Below are positions 41,191-50,058 of a DNA stretch of 64,000 bases, in pieces. The DNA comes from Blautia coccoides (GTDB lineage: Bacteria > Bacillota > Clostridia > Lachnospirales > Lachnospiraceae): the NCBI RefSeq assembly GCF_034355335.1, contig NZ_CP136422.1, positions 871,001 through 935,000 of the forward strand, in the 5' to 3' direction. Both the position numbers and the translations under genes were made by a program. Each line of letters begins with the position of its first letter. Positions within the stretch are counted from its first letter, which is position 1. A model generated the notes under the pieces. It searched no databases. It was not told the DNA's origin and worked only from the letters and a program-made list of their open reading frames with translations.

Positions 41191-42612
41191 TTATTTCCGC
41201 TTTTCCAGTTCGGCAGAGAATTTTTCTATCTTGGCCCTTGTGAGGCGGAATCCGAAGATCATAATGACTGCGCCCAGAGCTACCGCAATGGCGGGAATGA
41301 TGGTAAAGCCCATGCTGATCCCACGTTCGAGCTGCGGGGAGGTGATCCCTTTTTCCACGGTTTCCAGATTAAAGCCGGCAATGGCGAGACAGGCGCTGAT
41401 CAAAATACCCCGGCTTACCACACCGATCTTCAGAGGAATATTGCTGAGACCCATGATCAGCCCCGTGGCGTTTTTCCCGGTCTTGTATTCACTGTAAATG
41501 GCACAGTCCGCATAGAGGGCAGGTCCGCATGCGTTTGTCATGGTACAGAAGAACTGCGCAAGGCTCACCAGAAGGATAACCGCCCATGGCTGACGATAGA
41601 AGAGGAATCCCAGTACAAGCACAACTGCCATGGCAAGATAGGCGTAGATGACGGTGTTTCTGGCAGAAAACTTTTTGGCGGCTGCTTTTGAAAGATAAGA
41701 AGCAGCGACTCCAAGAAGGCTGGAGATAAGGATAAAGGTTGCAGTCAGATCCTTGTTGTGCGCAACATAGGTGAAATAATAGACTGCAATGCCGCTGGCG
41801 ACAAAACTGTAGATATATTTTGTCAGGTCAGCCACAGTCAGGCCTAAAAGGTAAGGATTGGTGGTGAGACATTTGAGAAGACCGCTTTCCTTTTCCTGAC
41901 GTCCGCGGGCTTTCCTCTGAGCGCGTTCCCGCTGCATTCTTTCAATTTCCTGGGCACCAGTTTCCTCGTAGCCCTCAAACATTTTAAAATGTGCAAAATA
42001 ACCTGCTGCCATCAGTGCGGCAAATACGAACGCTGTGGCGCCGTAAGAATTTTTCTCTCCTACGATACCGGCCAGGACAGAGACCACTGCCGGGCCTACA
42101 TAGGAGTAGAACACTCTTCCCAGGGACTGCCAGATAGCCCTTGATGAGGACAGGGCCATGCGGTCCTCAGGAGTCTTGGAAGCCATGTTGATCATGGAAA
42201 TATTGGCTACGAACGGTATGTTCCACGCAATATGGCTTGTTATGGTGGCTATAATGATGATCACCACGGCTGCGGTGCCGCTTCCAACGCGTATGAACTG
42301 GAATGCATACAGAAATGGCACCAGCCATGGGATGACTACAAGCCAGGAGCGGTAGCGTCCCCATTTCATGGGCTTGAAGGTGTCCAGGATAACCCCGTAT
42401 ATCCAGGACAGAGCCGCGTCCACCACGCTGGCTATGGTTGTGATCATGGTCACAACCGGAAGTGAAAATTCTGCAATGTTTGTGAGAAAATAAGTAAAAT
42501 AATAGGTCTCAATATTGGTCATAAAGGAAAAACCAAAATCCCCTACACCAAAAAATCTTTTCAGCGATCTGCTGATCCCGTTTCGTTTCTTCCCTCCATC
42601 TGAGTCCCCCAT
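41191..42612 (-). CDS. GPH-family sugar:cation symporter (MFS superfamily)
   Basis: The 473-residue protein has twelve transmembrane helices and GPH marks: FGVGDFGFSFMTNIETYYFTYFLTN at the start, the WGRYRSWLVVIPW loop after helix 2, and PEDRMALSSSRAIW. Members import glycosides, pentosides or hexuronides with Na+ or H+. ATG 42612 follows AAAGGAG. It is first in an operon with the UroD-like gene, with a promoter at 42772-42800 and a dyad at 42739-42757. The leader of about 160 nt also holds an unused AGGAGGTG at 42721-42728. The substrate cannot be named. Confidence 0.85.
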   Translation of the reverse strand: MGDSDGGKKRNGISRSLKRFFGVGDFGFSFMTNIETYYFTYFLTNIAEFSLPVVTMITTIASVVDAALSWIYGVILDTFKPMKWGRYRSWLVVIPWLVPFLYAFQFIRVGSGTAAVVIIIIATITSHIAWNIPFVANISMINMASKTPEDRMALSSSRAIWQSLGRVFYSYVGPAVVSVLAGIVGEKNSYGATAFVFAALMAAGYFAHFKMFEGYEETGAQEIERMQRERAQRKARGRQEKESGLLKCLTTNPYLLGLTVADLTKYIYSFVASGIAVYYFTYVAHNKDLTATFILISSLLGVAASYLSKAAAKKFSARNTVIYAYLAMAVVLVLGFLFYRQPWAVILLVSLAQFFCTMTNACGPALYADCAIYSEYKTGKNATGLIMGLSNIPLKIGVVSRGILISACLAIAGFNLETVEKGITSPQLERGISMGFTIIPAIAVALGAVIMIFGFRLTRAKIEKFSAELEKRK

Positions 42613-42738
42613 ATGTTCTCCTTTCTGCTGCCCGGTCTGTTGGGCATCATAAGTAATGGCTTATTGCTGCAATTTTTCAGTCTTTTCTTTCTGCAATGAT
42701 ATTGATACCGTTTTTTAGTTCACCTCCTGATTGGTATA

Positions 42739-42800
42739 TGCAAATTAATATATTGCAAATGTTATATGTGGATTATATCACCTATAAAAAATAACGTCAA
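42739..42800 (-). promoter_or_regulatory. Promoter and operator-like dyad of the GPH/UroD operon
   Basis: On the minus strand, TTGACG (42795-42800) and TATAAT (42772-42777) are spaced 17 bp apart. Downstream of the start point lies TGCAA-9-TTGCA (42739-42757) inside an AT-rich palindrome, a candidate repressor site. Confidence 0.65.
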
Positions 42801-42911
42801 TATAATTTGTGGCTGTTTTGGTAATTGATAAGGCAAAAGAGATAAAGAAGGGGATTTTTCAGACTTACAGTGAAGACAGGGGGAGAGGACGGAGTATTTA
42901 TGGGGATAAAA

Positions 42912-42954
42912 AAACACCATTTTGCCAGGCCGGGGGCGTGACAAAATGGTGTTT
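42912..42954 (-). terminator. Terminator of the GH43 gene
   Basis: AAACACCATTTTG (42912-42924) and CAAAATGGTGTTT (42942-42954) form a perfect stem. Read on the minus strand it is followed by a T-run, just after the GH43 stop. Confidence 0.9.
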
Positions 42955-42960
42955 GTGAAT

Positions 42961-44664
42961 TTATTGGATGGTGATCCTGGCGGTTACCTGCAGGTCTTCT
43001 TCCCTGCGCACGATCCTCTGGGACGGCACAGAGAAGTTGGGCATCCCGTCCTCATCCCAGTATATTTTTCCAACAGAAGCATTGCGCCCTGCGTCGTACA
43101 GGGGCTGATAGTCCTCCTCCACCAGGTAGCGCTCCTCCTGGCGCCCGTGATAGATGATGAGGTCCTCCGTATCGTCATCCGATCTGGTAAAGCTGTTGTG
43201 CCCCAGGCCGAACTGGCCGGTGGCCCGGCTGCTCTGAAAGACAGGATAGGGCAGCTTTTTCCAGGAGGCAGCATCCAGAAGCTCCGCTTTTTCATCTGCG
43301 TAGAGCAGGCCCACACAGTACAGGGAATCTGTGCCGCTGCCGGAGAAGGTGATGAATATTTTGCCGCCGTGTTTGATAACGCCCGGACCTTCGTCCACGG
43401 GGAAGCCATGCAGTTCCCAGGCGTATTCCGGATGGGAAAGGCGGACCGCCGGAGTGCACAGGGTCCAGGGATTGGAGAGCTGTGCAATGAAAATGTCGGA
43501 AATGTTGTTTGTCTTCTGTGCCCACAGAAAATAATGCTTTCCGTCATGTTCAAAATGTGTATGGTCAAGAGAGAAGTCTGTGAAGGCAATATCGCCTTTG
43601 ACCTCAGTGACTACAGGGCCTTTCTGTTCCCAGTTTCCATTAAACGGATCCATGTCACGGCACTCCAGACAGTGTGGGCGTATACGCCAGGAGGATTCAT
43701 CAGAGATGGTGGTGGTGTAGTAAATGTACCATTTTCCATCAATGTAGTGGATTTCAGGCGCCCAGATGTGAGGACTTAATGTGCCCCCGGCTATGGGACT
43801 GCGCTCATAAACTGTTTTTTCCTCATAGGTCCCGGAACCGTCTGCCAGCCCTCCAAGGGTGGCACTGCGGCGCAGTATGATGTAGAGATACTGGTATTTG
43901 CCGTCCAGATTGTGCTCCATATCCGTATAAGAGGCGGTAAAGTAATACATGCCGTCTGTGTGCTTGTAGATAAAAGGGTCAGCTCTGTGATAAATAAATG
44001 GGTTGGGGAACCGGGTCTCCGCCAGATGTCCGGCAATCTCATAGGAATGGGAGTCTTTCTGCGTTTCCTTTGCGGCAGACATGTCCCAGACCACATTTCG
44101 TTCTTCCCGCATTCCATTGGTATATTCCACAGTGACCTTTTCAGGCAGGCGTGGTGCTTCTCCTGCTTTTACAGTGATATCAACATTTTCTACGGCGTGC
44201 AGGAGTACAGGTTCCGGTTTTCCGTATGATTTCTGAAGCTCTGAGAGAAGTTCCACAGGGATTTCTACTGCGCCGTTCTCATTCGGTTCCTGGGAAATGG
44301 GATATATTTTCTCAAATCCACAGTCCCTTCCGGTATACACAGCTCCTGTATAGTGAATAAAATCCGTTGTAAATACAAGATGTATGCAGGAATCATCTGC
44401 GGCATCGGATGCTGCGATCAGGTAAGTACCGTGATCTAATTGGTAAACAGCCGGGGAATGCAGTCTTTTGGAACCGAAATCAGGAAACCATATTCCATTG
44501 TTTCCGTTTAACTGATACCAGTCAGTGCCATTGTAGCTGTATTCCAGGTGGAGGCTGTCAGATTCGGGATTGTCCCAATTCAGGGTATAAGGACGCAGCC
44601 AGGCCGTTTTCCGGCCTTTTGCGCAGAGAGAATCATCCCAGGGAAGTATATGCATGTTCTTCAT
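42961..44664 (-). CDS. Glycoside hydrolase family 43 protein (arabinose/xylose-releasing)
   Basis: The 567-residue protein has an N-terminal beta domain with DSLHLEYSYNGTDWYQLNG, a bacterial Ig-like domain (about 165-215, PRLPEKVTVEYTNGMREE), and a five-bladed GH43 propeller (about 225-567). The propeller carries RADPFIYKHTDGMYYFTAS (general base Asp), WAPEIHYIDGKWYIYY, and DEGPGVIKHGGKIFITFS with the general acid Glu. No signal peptide is present, so it acts inside the cell on imported oligosaccharides. The subfamily and bond are uncertain; an arabinofuranosidase fits the locus. It is divergent from the LacI gene, with -35 boxes of the two promoters overlapping. Confidence 0.85.
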   Translation of the reverse strand: MKNMHILPWDDSLCAKGRKTAWLRPYTLNWDNPESDSLHLEYSYNGTDWYQLNGNNGIWFPDFGSKRLHSPAVYQLDHGTYLIAASDAADDSCIHLVFTTDFIHYTGAVYTGRDCGFEKIYPISQEPNENGAVEIPVELLSELQKSYGKPEPVLLHAVENVDITVKAGEAPRLPEKVTVEYTNGMREERNVVWDMSAAKETQKDSHSYEIAGHLAETRFPNPFIYHRADPFIYKHTDGMYYFTASYTDMEHNLDGKYQYLYIILRRSATLGGLADGSGTYEEKTVYERSPIAGGTLSPHIWAPEIHYIDGKWYIYYTTTISDESSWRIRPHCLECRDMDPFNGNWEQKGPVVTEVKGDIAFTDFSLDHTHFEHDGKHYFLWAQKTNNISDIFIAQLSNPWTLCTPAVRLSHPEYAWELHGFPVDEGPGVIKHGGKIFITFSGSGTDSLYCVGLLYADEKAELLDAASWKKLPYPVFQSSRATGQFGLGHNSFTRSDDDTEDLIIYHGRQEERYLVEEDYQPLYDAGRNASVGKIYWDEDGMPNFSVPSQRIVRREEDLQVTARITIQ

Positions 44665-44750
44665 AATAACTCCTTTTGGGCGGATATAAGTATGTAACTG
44701 TAAGAGTACGGAACAGTTACCAGAAAATTCAACAAAATAAGAGTATTGTC

Positions 44751-44800
44751 ATCATAACATAAAAGAAAAGGGTTGACAAGCAGGCAAAAACAAGTATTTA
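44751..44800. promoter_or_regulatory. Overlapping divergent promoters of GH43 and lacI
   Basis: Rightward: TTGACA (44773-44778) and TATTTA (44795-44800). Leftward: TTGTCA (44774-44779 read on minus) and TATGAT (44751-44756), 17-bp spacer. The -35 boxes overlap, so polymerase can serve only one direction at a time. Confidence 0.6.
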
Positions 44801-44808
44801 ATAAAAAT

Positions 44809-44822
44809 ATAAAACGTTTAAG
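44809..44822 (+). promoter_or_regulatory. LacI-type operator 1
   Basis: ATAAAACGTTTAAG (inverse CTTAAACGTTTTAT) lies just after the rightward -10 of the lacI promoter, in position for autorepression. The same core recurs at 46133 and 46398. Confidence 0.7.
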
Positions 44823-44894
44823 TAAATGATATGAGGATATTCCAAGCAGTCATATCATGAATAAAAGAACCGACGGAGCGGTACGGGGGTAATT

Positions 44895-45995
44895 ATGGCG
44901 ACAATAAAGGAAATTGCAAAGGCATGTCATGTCTCTGTGGCAACGGTGTCCAATATTCTGAACGACAAGCCGGGTGCCAGTGAGAATACAAGGGAAATGG
45001 TCCTGAAGGTGGCCAGGGAGATGGACTATATGCCAAACTATGTGGCAAAGAACCTGAAGACGAAGAATTCCAGGAGTATAGGGGTTATTGCGGAGGATAT
45101 GACGATCTTCAGTATTCCGGATATCATAGACGGGATAACAGAATACTGTGAGGAAGTAGATTACCAGATACTGCTGACCAACTTAAGACTCTATAAGAAA
45201 TATAATGATACCTACTATGGAAAAACAGATTTTTACGGAATTGTACAGCAGGAGATCAAAAAGCTTATGGCAAAGCAGGTGGAGGGGATCATCTATGTGA
45301 CAGCCCATGAGCGTGTGATCAAGTGTATTCCTGAGGATCTTCCCATACCTGCAGTGATGGCATATGGTTATACCAGAAGCGGAAAAGTGCCTTCCATCGT
45401 GGTGGATGATGAGCATGGGGCATTGGAGATCGTCAATTATCTCATTGAGAACGGGCATGAGAAGATCGGTGTGATCACGGGAAAGGCGGACAGTCTTCAT
45501 ATGCAGGCGCGTCTCATAGGTTATCAGAAAGCCCTTCTGAACCATAGGATCCTGTATGATCCGGAACTTGTAAAGATTGGAGACTGGACAAGGCCTGCGG
45601 GATATATGTATACCGATGAACTGCTGGAAAAAGGGGTGACGGCTATTTTCTGCATGAATGACCTGATGGCGGGCGGTGTCTATGACCGTTTAGATGAGCT
45701 GGGACTTAAGATCCCACAGGATATCTCTATTGTGGGGTATGACAACAGGGAGCTTTCCAGCTATTATAAACCGCCTCTCACCACCATCACCCTGCCTCTG
45801 CACGACATTGGATACAGGGCGGGAGAAGTGATGATCGGCCTTGTTGAAAAAGAAATTCCTCAACAGAAAACAGAAGCGGTCTATCAGGTGGAATGTCAGC
45901 GCCTGCTGCGCAGATCGGTGAGAAATATCTGCCGGGAACGTCGTATGGACAATGGTACAAGTTCTAAAAATAATGGTACAAGTAAAGAAAATTGA
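44895..45995 (+). CDS. LacI-family regulator of the arabinose-polymer locus
   Basis: The 366-residue protein has the LacI HTH and hinge (ATIKEIAKACHVSVATVSNI, PNYVAKNLKTKNSRSIGV) and a periplasmic-binding-protein-like sugar domain with VDDEHGALEIVNYLIENGH and CMNDLMAGGVYDRLDELG. The C-terminal tail carries a short repeat (NGTSSKNNGTSKEN) not usual for the family. Palindromes CTTAAACGWTTWA lie at its own promoter and twice before GH127, so it probably represses the locus until an arabinose-containing sugar binds. A terminator at 46004-46052 ends it. Confidence 0.92.
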   Translation: MATIKEIAKACHVSVATVSNILNDKPGASENTREMVLKVAREMDYMPNYVAKNLKTKNSRSIGVIAEDMTIFSIPDIIDGITEYCEEVDYQILLTNLRLYKKYNDTYYGKTDFYGIVQQEIKKLMAKQVEGIIYVTAHERVIKCIPEDLPIPAVMAYGYTRSGKVPSIVVDDEHGALEIVNYLIENGHEKIGVITGKADSLHMQARLIGYQKALLNHRILYDPELVKIGDWTRPAGYMYTDELLEKGVTAIFCMNDLMAGGVYDRLDELGLKIPQDISIVGYDNRELSSYYKPPLTTITLPLHDIGYRAGEVMIGLVEKEIPQQKTEAVYQVECQRLLRRSVRNICRERRMDNGTSSKNNGTSKEN

Positions 45996-46003
45996 AAATT
46001 TTT

Positions 46004-46052
46004 ACAGCCTCCGGGAGACATGTGCTGCATGTTCTTTGGAGGCTGTTTTTTT
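46004..46052 (+). terminator. Terminator after lacI
   Basis: ACAGCCTCC pairs with GGAGGCTGT around a loop that holds ACATG/CATGT, followed by seven T. Confidence 0.9.
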
Positions 46053-46132
46053 GTGGTTTTGTACAAAGAATTAAGAGAAGAACAGCATAAAAAAGGCTTT
46101 ATCTCATTAAAGAATTGTACAAGATGCACATA

Positions 46133-46146
46133 CTTAAACGATTTAA
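46133..46146 (+). promoter_or_regulatory. LacI-type operator 2
   Basis: CTTAAACGATTTAA lies about 300 bp before GH127 in an AT-rich stretch. It matches operators 1 and 3 at the CTTAAACG core. The DNA from 46147 to 46397 holds no gene that I can support; A/T tracts make a clear promoter hard to choose. Confidence 0.6.
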
Positions 46147-46397
46147 AATTTAAAAGTGTTGTGTAAATATTTAAAATAAGAGTAAAAGCGAGAAAAAGAG
46201 AGATTAAGAGATATAAATTATTATATTGTGGTTATAAATCTATATTAGCAAGCTTGAAAACATCGGAAAAGTGGTCTATAAAAGAGAAAAACACACAGAG
46301 CCGCTGAGTAAAAGTAACTAAAACAGCAAGTATGGCTCGAAAAAAATAAAATAGGCGGATATCTGAAACAAAATAAGAGTGAGGTAAAAGATGTGCG

Positions 46398-46411
46398 CTT
46401 AAACGTTTAAT
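46398..46411 (+). promoter_or_regulatory. LacI-type operator 3
   Basis: CTTAAACGTTTAAT, with the perfect palindrome TTAAACGTTTAA, lies 25 bp before the GH127 start codon and would block transcription of the GH127-ABC-GH51 genes. Confidence 0.75.
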
Positions 46412-46435
46412 GAAAAGCATGAAGGGAGAGCGAGT

Positions 46436-48388
46436 ATGAACGGCGAGAAATTACAGTCCCTGCCTCTTGGAGACATAAGGATAGCGGACACGTTCTGGGA
46501 TAAATATATTCGACTGGTAAAAGATGTGATTCTCCCTTATCAATGGGAAACACTGAATGACAATGTACCGGATGCAGAGCCAAGCCACTGCATTAAGAAC
46601 TTCAGGATCGCCGCCGGCGAAGAGAAAGGAAAGTTTCAGGGAGCTGTTTTTCAGGACACAGACGTGGCAAAATGGCTGGAGGCCGCTGCATTTACACTTG
46701 CTTCGGACGGAAGAGATGAGATGCTGGAGAGTTTGGCTGATGAAACGATTAAGTTAATCGGAAAGGCACAGTGTCCGGATGGATATCTGAATACATATTA
46801 TACCATCCAGGAGCCTGAGCGCAGGTGGTCAAACCTGAAGGAAGGACATGAGCTTTACACAGCGGGACATATGATCGAAGCTGCCGTGGCATATTATGAG
46901 GCCACAGGCAAGGATGAGTTTTTGAAAATAGTTTCCAGATTTGCTGATGTGATCTGTGAAAGATTCGGTCCGGGGGACGGACAGTGCCACGGTTATCCGG
47001 GGCATCCGGAAGTGGAGCTGGCCCTGGTGAAGCTCTACCGGGCAACAGGTGAGAAGAAATATCTGGAAGTATCCAAATATTTTGTAGAGCAGAGGGGTGT
47101 GGGAGAAAATTACTTCTTCCAGGAAGAAAAGGGTGAAAAATACCAGCAGATCTTTCCGGAATTCAAGGACTACAGCCCCGCGTACTCACAGTCGCATCTT
47201 CCTGTAAGGGAGCAGAAAACAGCGGAGGGACATGCAGTGCGTGCTGTCTATCTCTACTGTGCCATGGCAGATCTGGCTTATGAGTATCAGGATGAGTCCC
47301 TGCTTGCCGCATGCAGAACCCTGTGGGACAACATGGTCAGGAAGAGAATGTTCATCACAGGAGGTATCGGATCTTCCGGGCTTCTGGAACGTTTCACAAC
47401 AGACTATGACCTGCCCAATGACTGCAACTACTCTGAATCCTGTGCATCCATTGGCCTGGCGCTGTTTGGCAGAAGAATGGCCGAGATAACAGGGGAAGCG
47501 AAATATATGGATGTGGCAGAGACAGCCCTTTACAATACGGTTCTGGCGGGAATCGCCATGGACGGGAAGAGCTTTTTCTATGTAAATCCTCTGGAGGTGT
47601 GGCCGGACAACTGTCTGGAGAGAACTTCAAGAGAGCATGTAAAGCCTGTGCGGCAGAAGTGGTTCGGTGTGGCATGCTGTCCGCCAAACATAGCCAGAAC
47701 ACTGGCCTCCCTTGGCCAATACCTGTATGGAAAGGGAAAAGATTCCCTGTACATAAACCTCTACGTCTCCAATGAGACACAGACAGCCATAAACGGTGTG
47801 AAATGCAGTGTGAAAATAGACAGCGGATACCTGGATGACGGGACTGTTAAGATCAATATCCGTCCGGAGCATAAGACAACAGGAGTCCTGGCTTTCAGAA
47901 TACCGGGCTGGGTAAAAACATACCGGGTTTTCCGAAACGGTGAGGAGATAAAAGCGCCAAAAGAAGAGAAGGGCTATCTGTTCATCAGGGGAGAACTGGC
48001 TCAGGAAGAGATCACTTTGAAATTTCATATAGAACCGAGATTTGTCCACGCGAACCCCAAAGTGCGGGCAGACAGCGGCAAGGCGGCACTGATGAGAGGA
48101 CCCCTTGTATACTGTTTGGAAGAGACGGACAACGGAAGCAATCTGGCATCTGTCTTTGTGGACACCAGACAGGAGCTGTCTGAGAGCTATGAACCAGAAC
48201 TTCTGGGCGGAACCACTGTGATCCATTTAAATGGTAAGAAAATATCAGATTCCCACTGGGAGGATGGCACACTATATCAGGAATGCGAGACAGAACTCAC
48301 AGACATACCGTTAAAGGCAGTCCCCTATTGTTACTGGGGCAACCGCAGGACCGGTGAGATGCTGGTCTGGATAAAAGAACTGCTGTAA
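46436..48388 (+). CDS. GH127 beta-L-arabinofuranosidase
   Basis: The 650-residue protein matches GH127 over its length: an alpha/alpha barrel and C-terminal beta domains. The zinc site of the Bifidobacterium enzyme HypBA1 is visible: E334 and C336 (NYSESCASIG), C414 and C415 (VACCPPN). In that enzyme the second Cys pair includes the nucleophile; E318 (LLERF) aligns with its acid/base Glu. It removes terminal beta-L-arabinofuranose, as found on plant hydroxyproline-rich glycoproteins and some pectin side chains. There is no signal peptide, so it is cytoplasmic. It is first in the ABC/GH51 transcription unit, behind LacI operators 2 and 3. Confidence 0.93.
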   Translation: MNGEKLQSLPLGDIRIADTFWDKYIRLVKDVILPYQWETLNDNVPDAEPSHCIKNFRIAAGEEKGKFQGAVFQDTDVAKWLEAAAFTLASDGRDEMLESLADETIKLIGKAQCPDGYLNTYYTIQEPERRWSNLKEGHELYTAGHMIEAAVAYYEATGKDEFLKIVSRFADVICERFGPGDGQCHGYPGHPEVELALVKLYRATGEKKYLEVSKYFVEQRGVGENYFFQEEKGEKYQQIFPEFKDYSPAYSQSHLPVREQKTAEGHAVRAVYLYCAMADLAYEYQDESLLAACRTLWDNMVRKRMFITGGIGSSGLLERFTTDYDLPNDCNYSESCASIGLALFGRRMAEITGEAKYMDVAETALYNTVLAGIAMDGKSFFYVNPLEVWPDNCLERTSREHVKPVRQKWFGVACCPPNIARTLASLGQYLYGKGKDSLYINLYVSNETQTAINGVKCSVKIDSGYLDDGTVKINIRPEHKTTGVLAFRIPGWVKTYRVFRNGEEIKAPKEEKGYLFIRGELAQEEITLKFHIEPRFVHANPKVRADSGKAALMRGPLVYCLEETDNGSNLASVFVDTRQELSESYEPELLGGTTVIHLNGKKISDSHWEDGTLYQECETELTDIPLKAVPYCYWGNRRTGEMLVWIKELL

Positions 48389-48558
48389 TTTTATGTATCA
48401 TACAGAGGGAGATGTCCTCTGATTTGATAAAGCGTTACTATTCAGCTTTTGCTGCCTGGGGATTGCCCTGCAAATGCAAGGCAGCACCTGGCGGGACAAA
48501 GGAAGGCTGAACTGTTACGATAAAGTATCTATAATATTAAGAAATGGAGGCAACAACA

Positions 48559-49923
48559 ATGAAGAAGAAAGTTTTAGCAGCATTACTCAGCGCAGCCATG
48601 ATTGGCACTATGTTAGCAGGATGCGGATCCAAAGGCGGAGACGACGCAGCAGAAAGCAGCACCAAGGAGACAGGAAAAAGAGAGATGGAAGTGGAGGGTG
48701 ATGATGTCACAACTCTTACCGTTTGGACATTCATTGAGAACCATCAGGATTTCTACACCAATATGGCAGAGAAATGGAATGAGGAAAATCCGGACAAGAA
48801 GGTAAAACTGGTTCTTTCCAACATGGCATACGATGATATGCACAACAAATTATCCCTGGCTCTGGAATCCGGTGAGGGTGCTCCTGATGTAGTGGATATC
48901 GAGTTAGGTAAATTCCCGGCGTTCATGACAGGAAAAGTTGGCCTGAAAGATTTATCTGATGTGATCACACCTTACAAAGAGAACGTAGTTGAATCCAGAC
49001 TTGATTTATATTCCAAAGACGGAAAATATTACGGACTGCCTACTCACGTAGGAACAACTGTAGCTTTCTATAACACAGAAGCACTGGATGCAGCAGGTGT
49101 TGACTACACAACTATCAAGACCTGGGATGACTTTAAAGCAGCAGGTGAGAAATATAAAGAAGCTACAGGAAAAACATTTGCGGCAGCCGAGACAACCGCA
49201 CAGTGGACTCTGAACCTGATGCTGGCTCAGAAGGGCGGAGACTACATGACAGAGGACGGCAAGCTGGATGTAAACAATGACAAAATGGTAGAGTGCTTAC
49301 AGTACATGAAAGACATGCAGGCAGCAGGTGCCCTGGATACCATCGCAGGCGGACAGCCAGACAACGAGGAAGCATATCCGTTATTCAACTCCGGTGATGT
49401 GGCAGCAGCGATCATGCCGTTCTGGCAGACAAGCCGTTACACAAGCTACATGACAGACCTGAAAGGCAAAGTAGCCATCGCAGCTCCTCCGGTATGGGGC
49501 GACAACGACGCAGTTAAGACCATCGGCGGCGGCGGAACAGGTACAGCAGTTGTGGAGACAAGCGAGAACGCAGATCTGGCAGCAGAAGTATTTGCTTATA
49601 TCAAACTTTCCGAGACAGCCAACGAGGAAGTATGGAACGTATTAGGATTTGACCCGGTAAACACAGCTCTCTGGACAGACACAGCAGTTACAGAAAATCC
49701 GGACAATGCATTTATCCAGTATTTCAACACAAAACCGTTCGACACACTGAATGAACTGGCAGACGGTATCGGCCTTCTGAAATGCTACACAGATGAGAAA
49801 ATGCCGTCCGTAAACAATACCTTCTGTACCGTGACACTGAGCGACATCTTTGAATCTGACGCAGATGTGAAGACAGCCCTTGATGAGGCACAGGATTCCT
49901 TAGAAAACGAATTTGCAGAGTAA
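48559..49923 (+). CDS. ABC sugar-binding lipoprotein (CUT1 type)
   Basis: The 454-residue precursor has a lipoprotein signal (MKKKVLAALLSAAMIGTMLA) with lipobox LAGC at C22, an acidic linker and a family 1 solute-binding fold (LTVWTFIENHQDFYTNMAEKWNEENP, YDDMHNKLSLALESGEGAPDVVDIE, GLPTHVGTTVAFYNTEAL). ATG 48559 follows GGAGG by 8 nt. It captures the sugar at the cell surface for the permeases encoded next. The stem-loop just after it probably sets a higher level for this subunit. The ligand is likely an arabinose-containing oligosaccharide, from context. Confidence 0.93.
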   Translation: MKKKVLAALLSAAMIGTMLAGCGSKGGDDAAESSTKETGKREMEVEGDDVTTLTVWTFIENHQDFYTNMAEKWNEENPDKKVKLVLSNMAYDDMHNKLSLALESGEGAPDVVDIELGKFPAFMTGKVGLKDLSDVITPYKENVVESRLDLYSKDGKYYGLPTHVGTTVAFYNTEALDAAGVDYTTIKTWDDFKAAGEKYKEATGKTFAAAETTAQWTLNLMLAQKGGDYMTEDGKLDVNNDKMVECLQYMKDMQAAGALDTIAGGQPDNEEAYPLFNSGDVAAAIMPFWQTSRYTSYMTDLKGKVAIAAPPVWGDNDAVKTIGGGGTGTAVVETSENADLAAEVFAYIKLSETANEEVWNVLGFDPVNTALWTDTAVTENPDNAFIQYFNTKPFDTLNELADGIGLLKCYTDEKMPSVNNTFCTVTLSDIFESDADVKTALDEAQDSLENEFAE

Positions 49924-49944
49924 GTAAAAAATATGTGATTGCTT

Positions 49945-49970
49945 GCGGCCTGACCGTCGGGTCAGGCCGC
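49945..49970 (+). terminator. Intercistronic GC-rich stem-loop
   Basis: GCGGCCTGACC pairs perfectly with GGTCAGGCCGC around GTCG. Only four T follow after AGG. Between a binding protein and its permeases such stems act as partial terminators or 3' stabilisers. Confidence 0.7.
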
Positions 49971-50058
49971 AGGTTTTACCAGGGTATGGTTATTCATGAC
50001 AATAAAAAGTCCGCCAGGCGTGCTTTCTATTGTTGGAGGAGAGAGAAAGGAGTATAAA

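Noticed and set aside
42922..43779. 285-aa plus-strand frame opposite the GH43 gene
   Set aside because: It starts inside the GH43 terminator and is a shadow of an unambiguous glycosidase.
45951..46126. Repeated GTACAA motifs around the end of lacI
   Set aside because: Four loose copies, two of them inside a short repeat in the protein tail; no palindrome or spacing that suggests a site.
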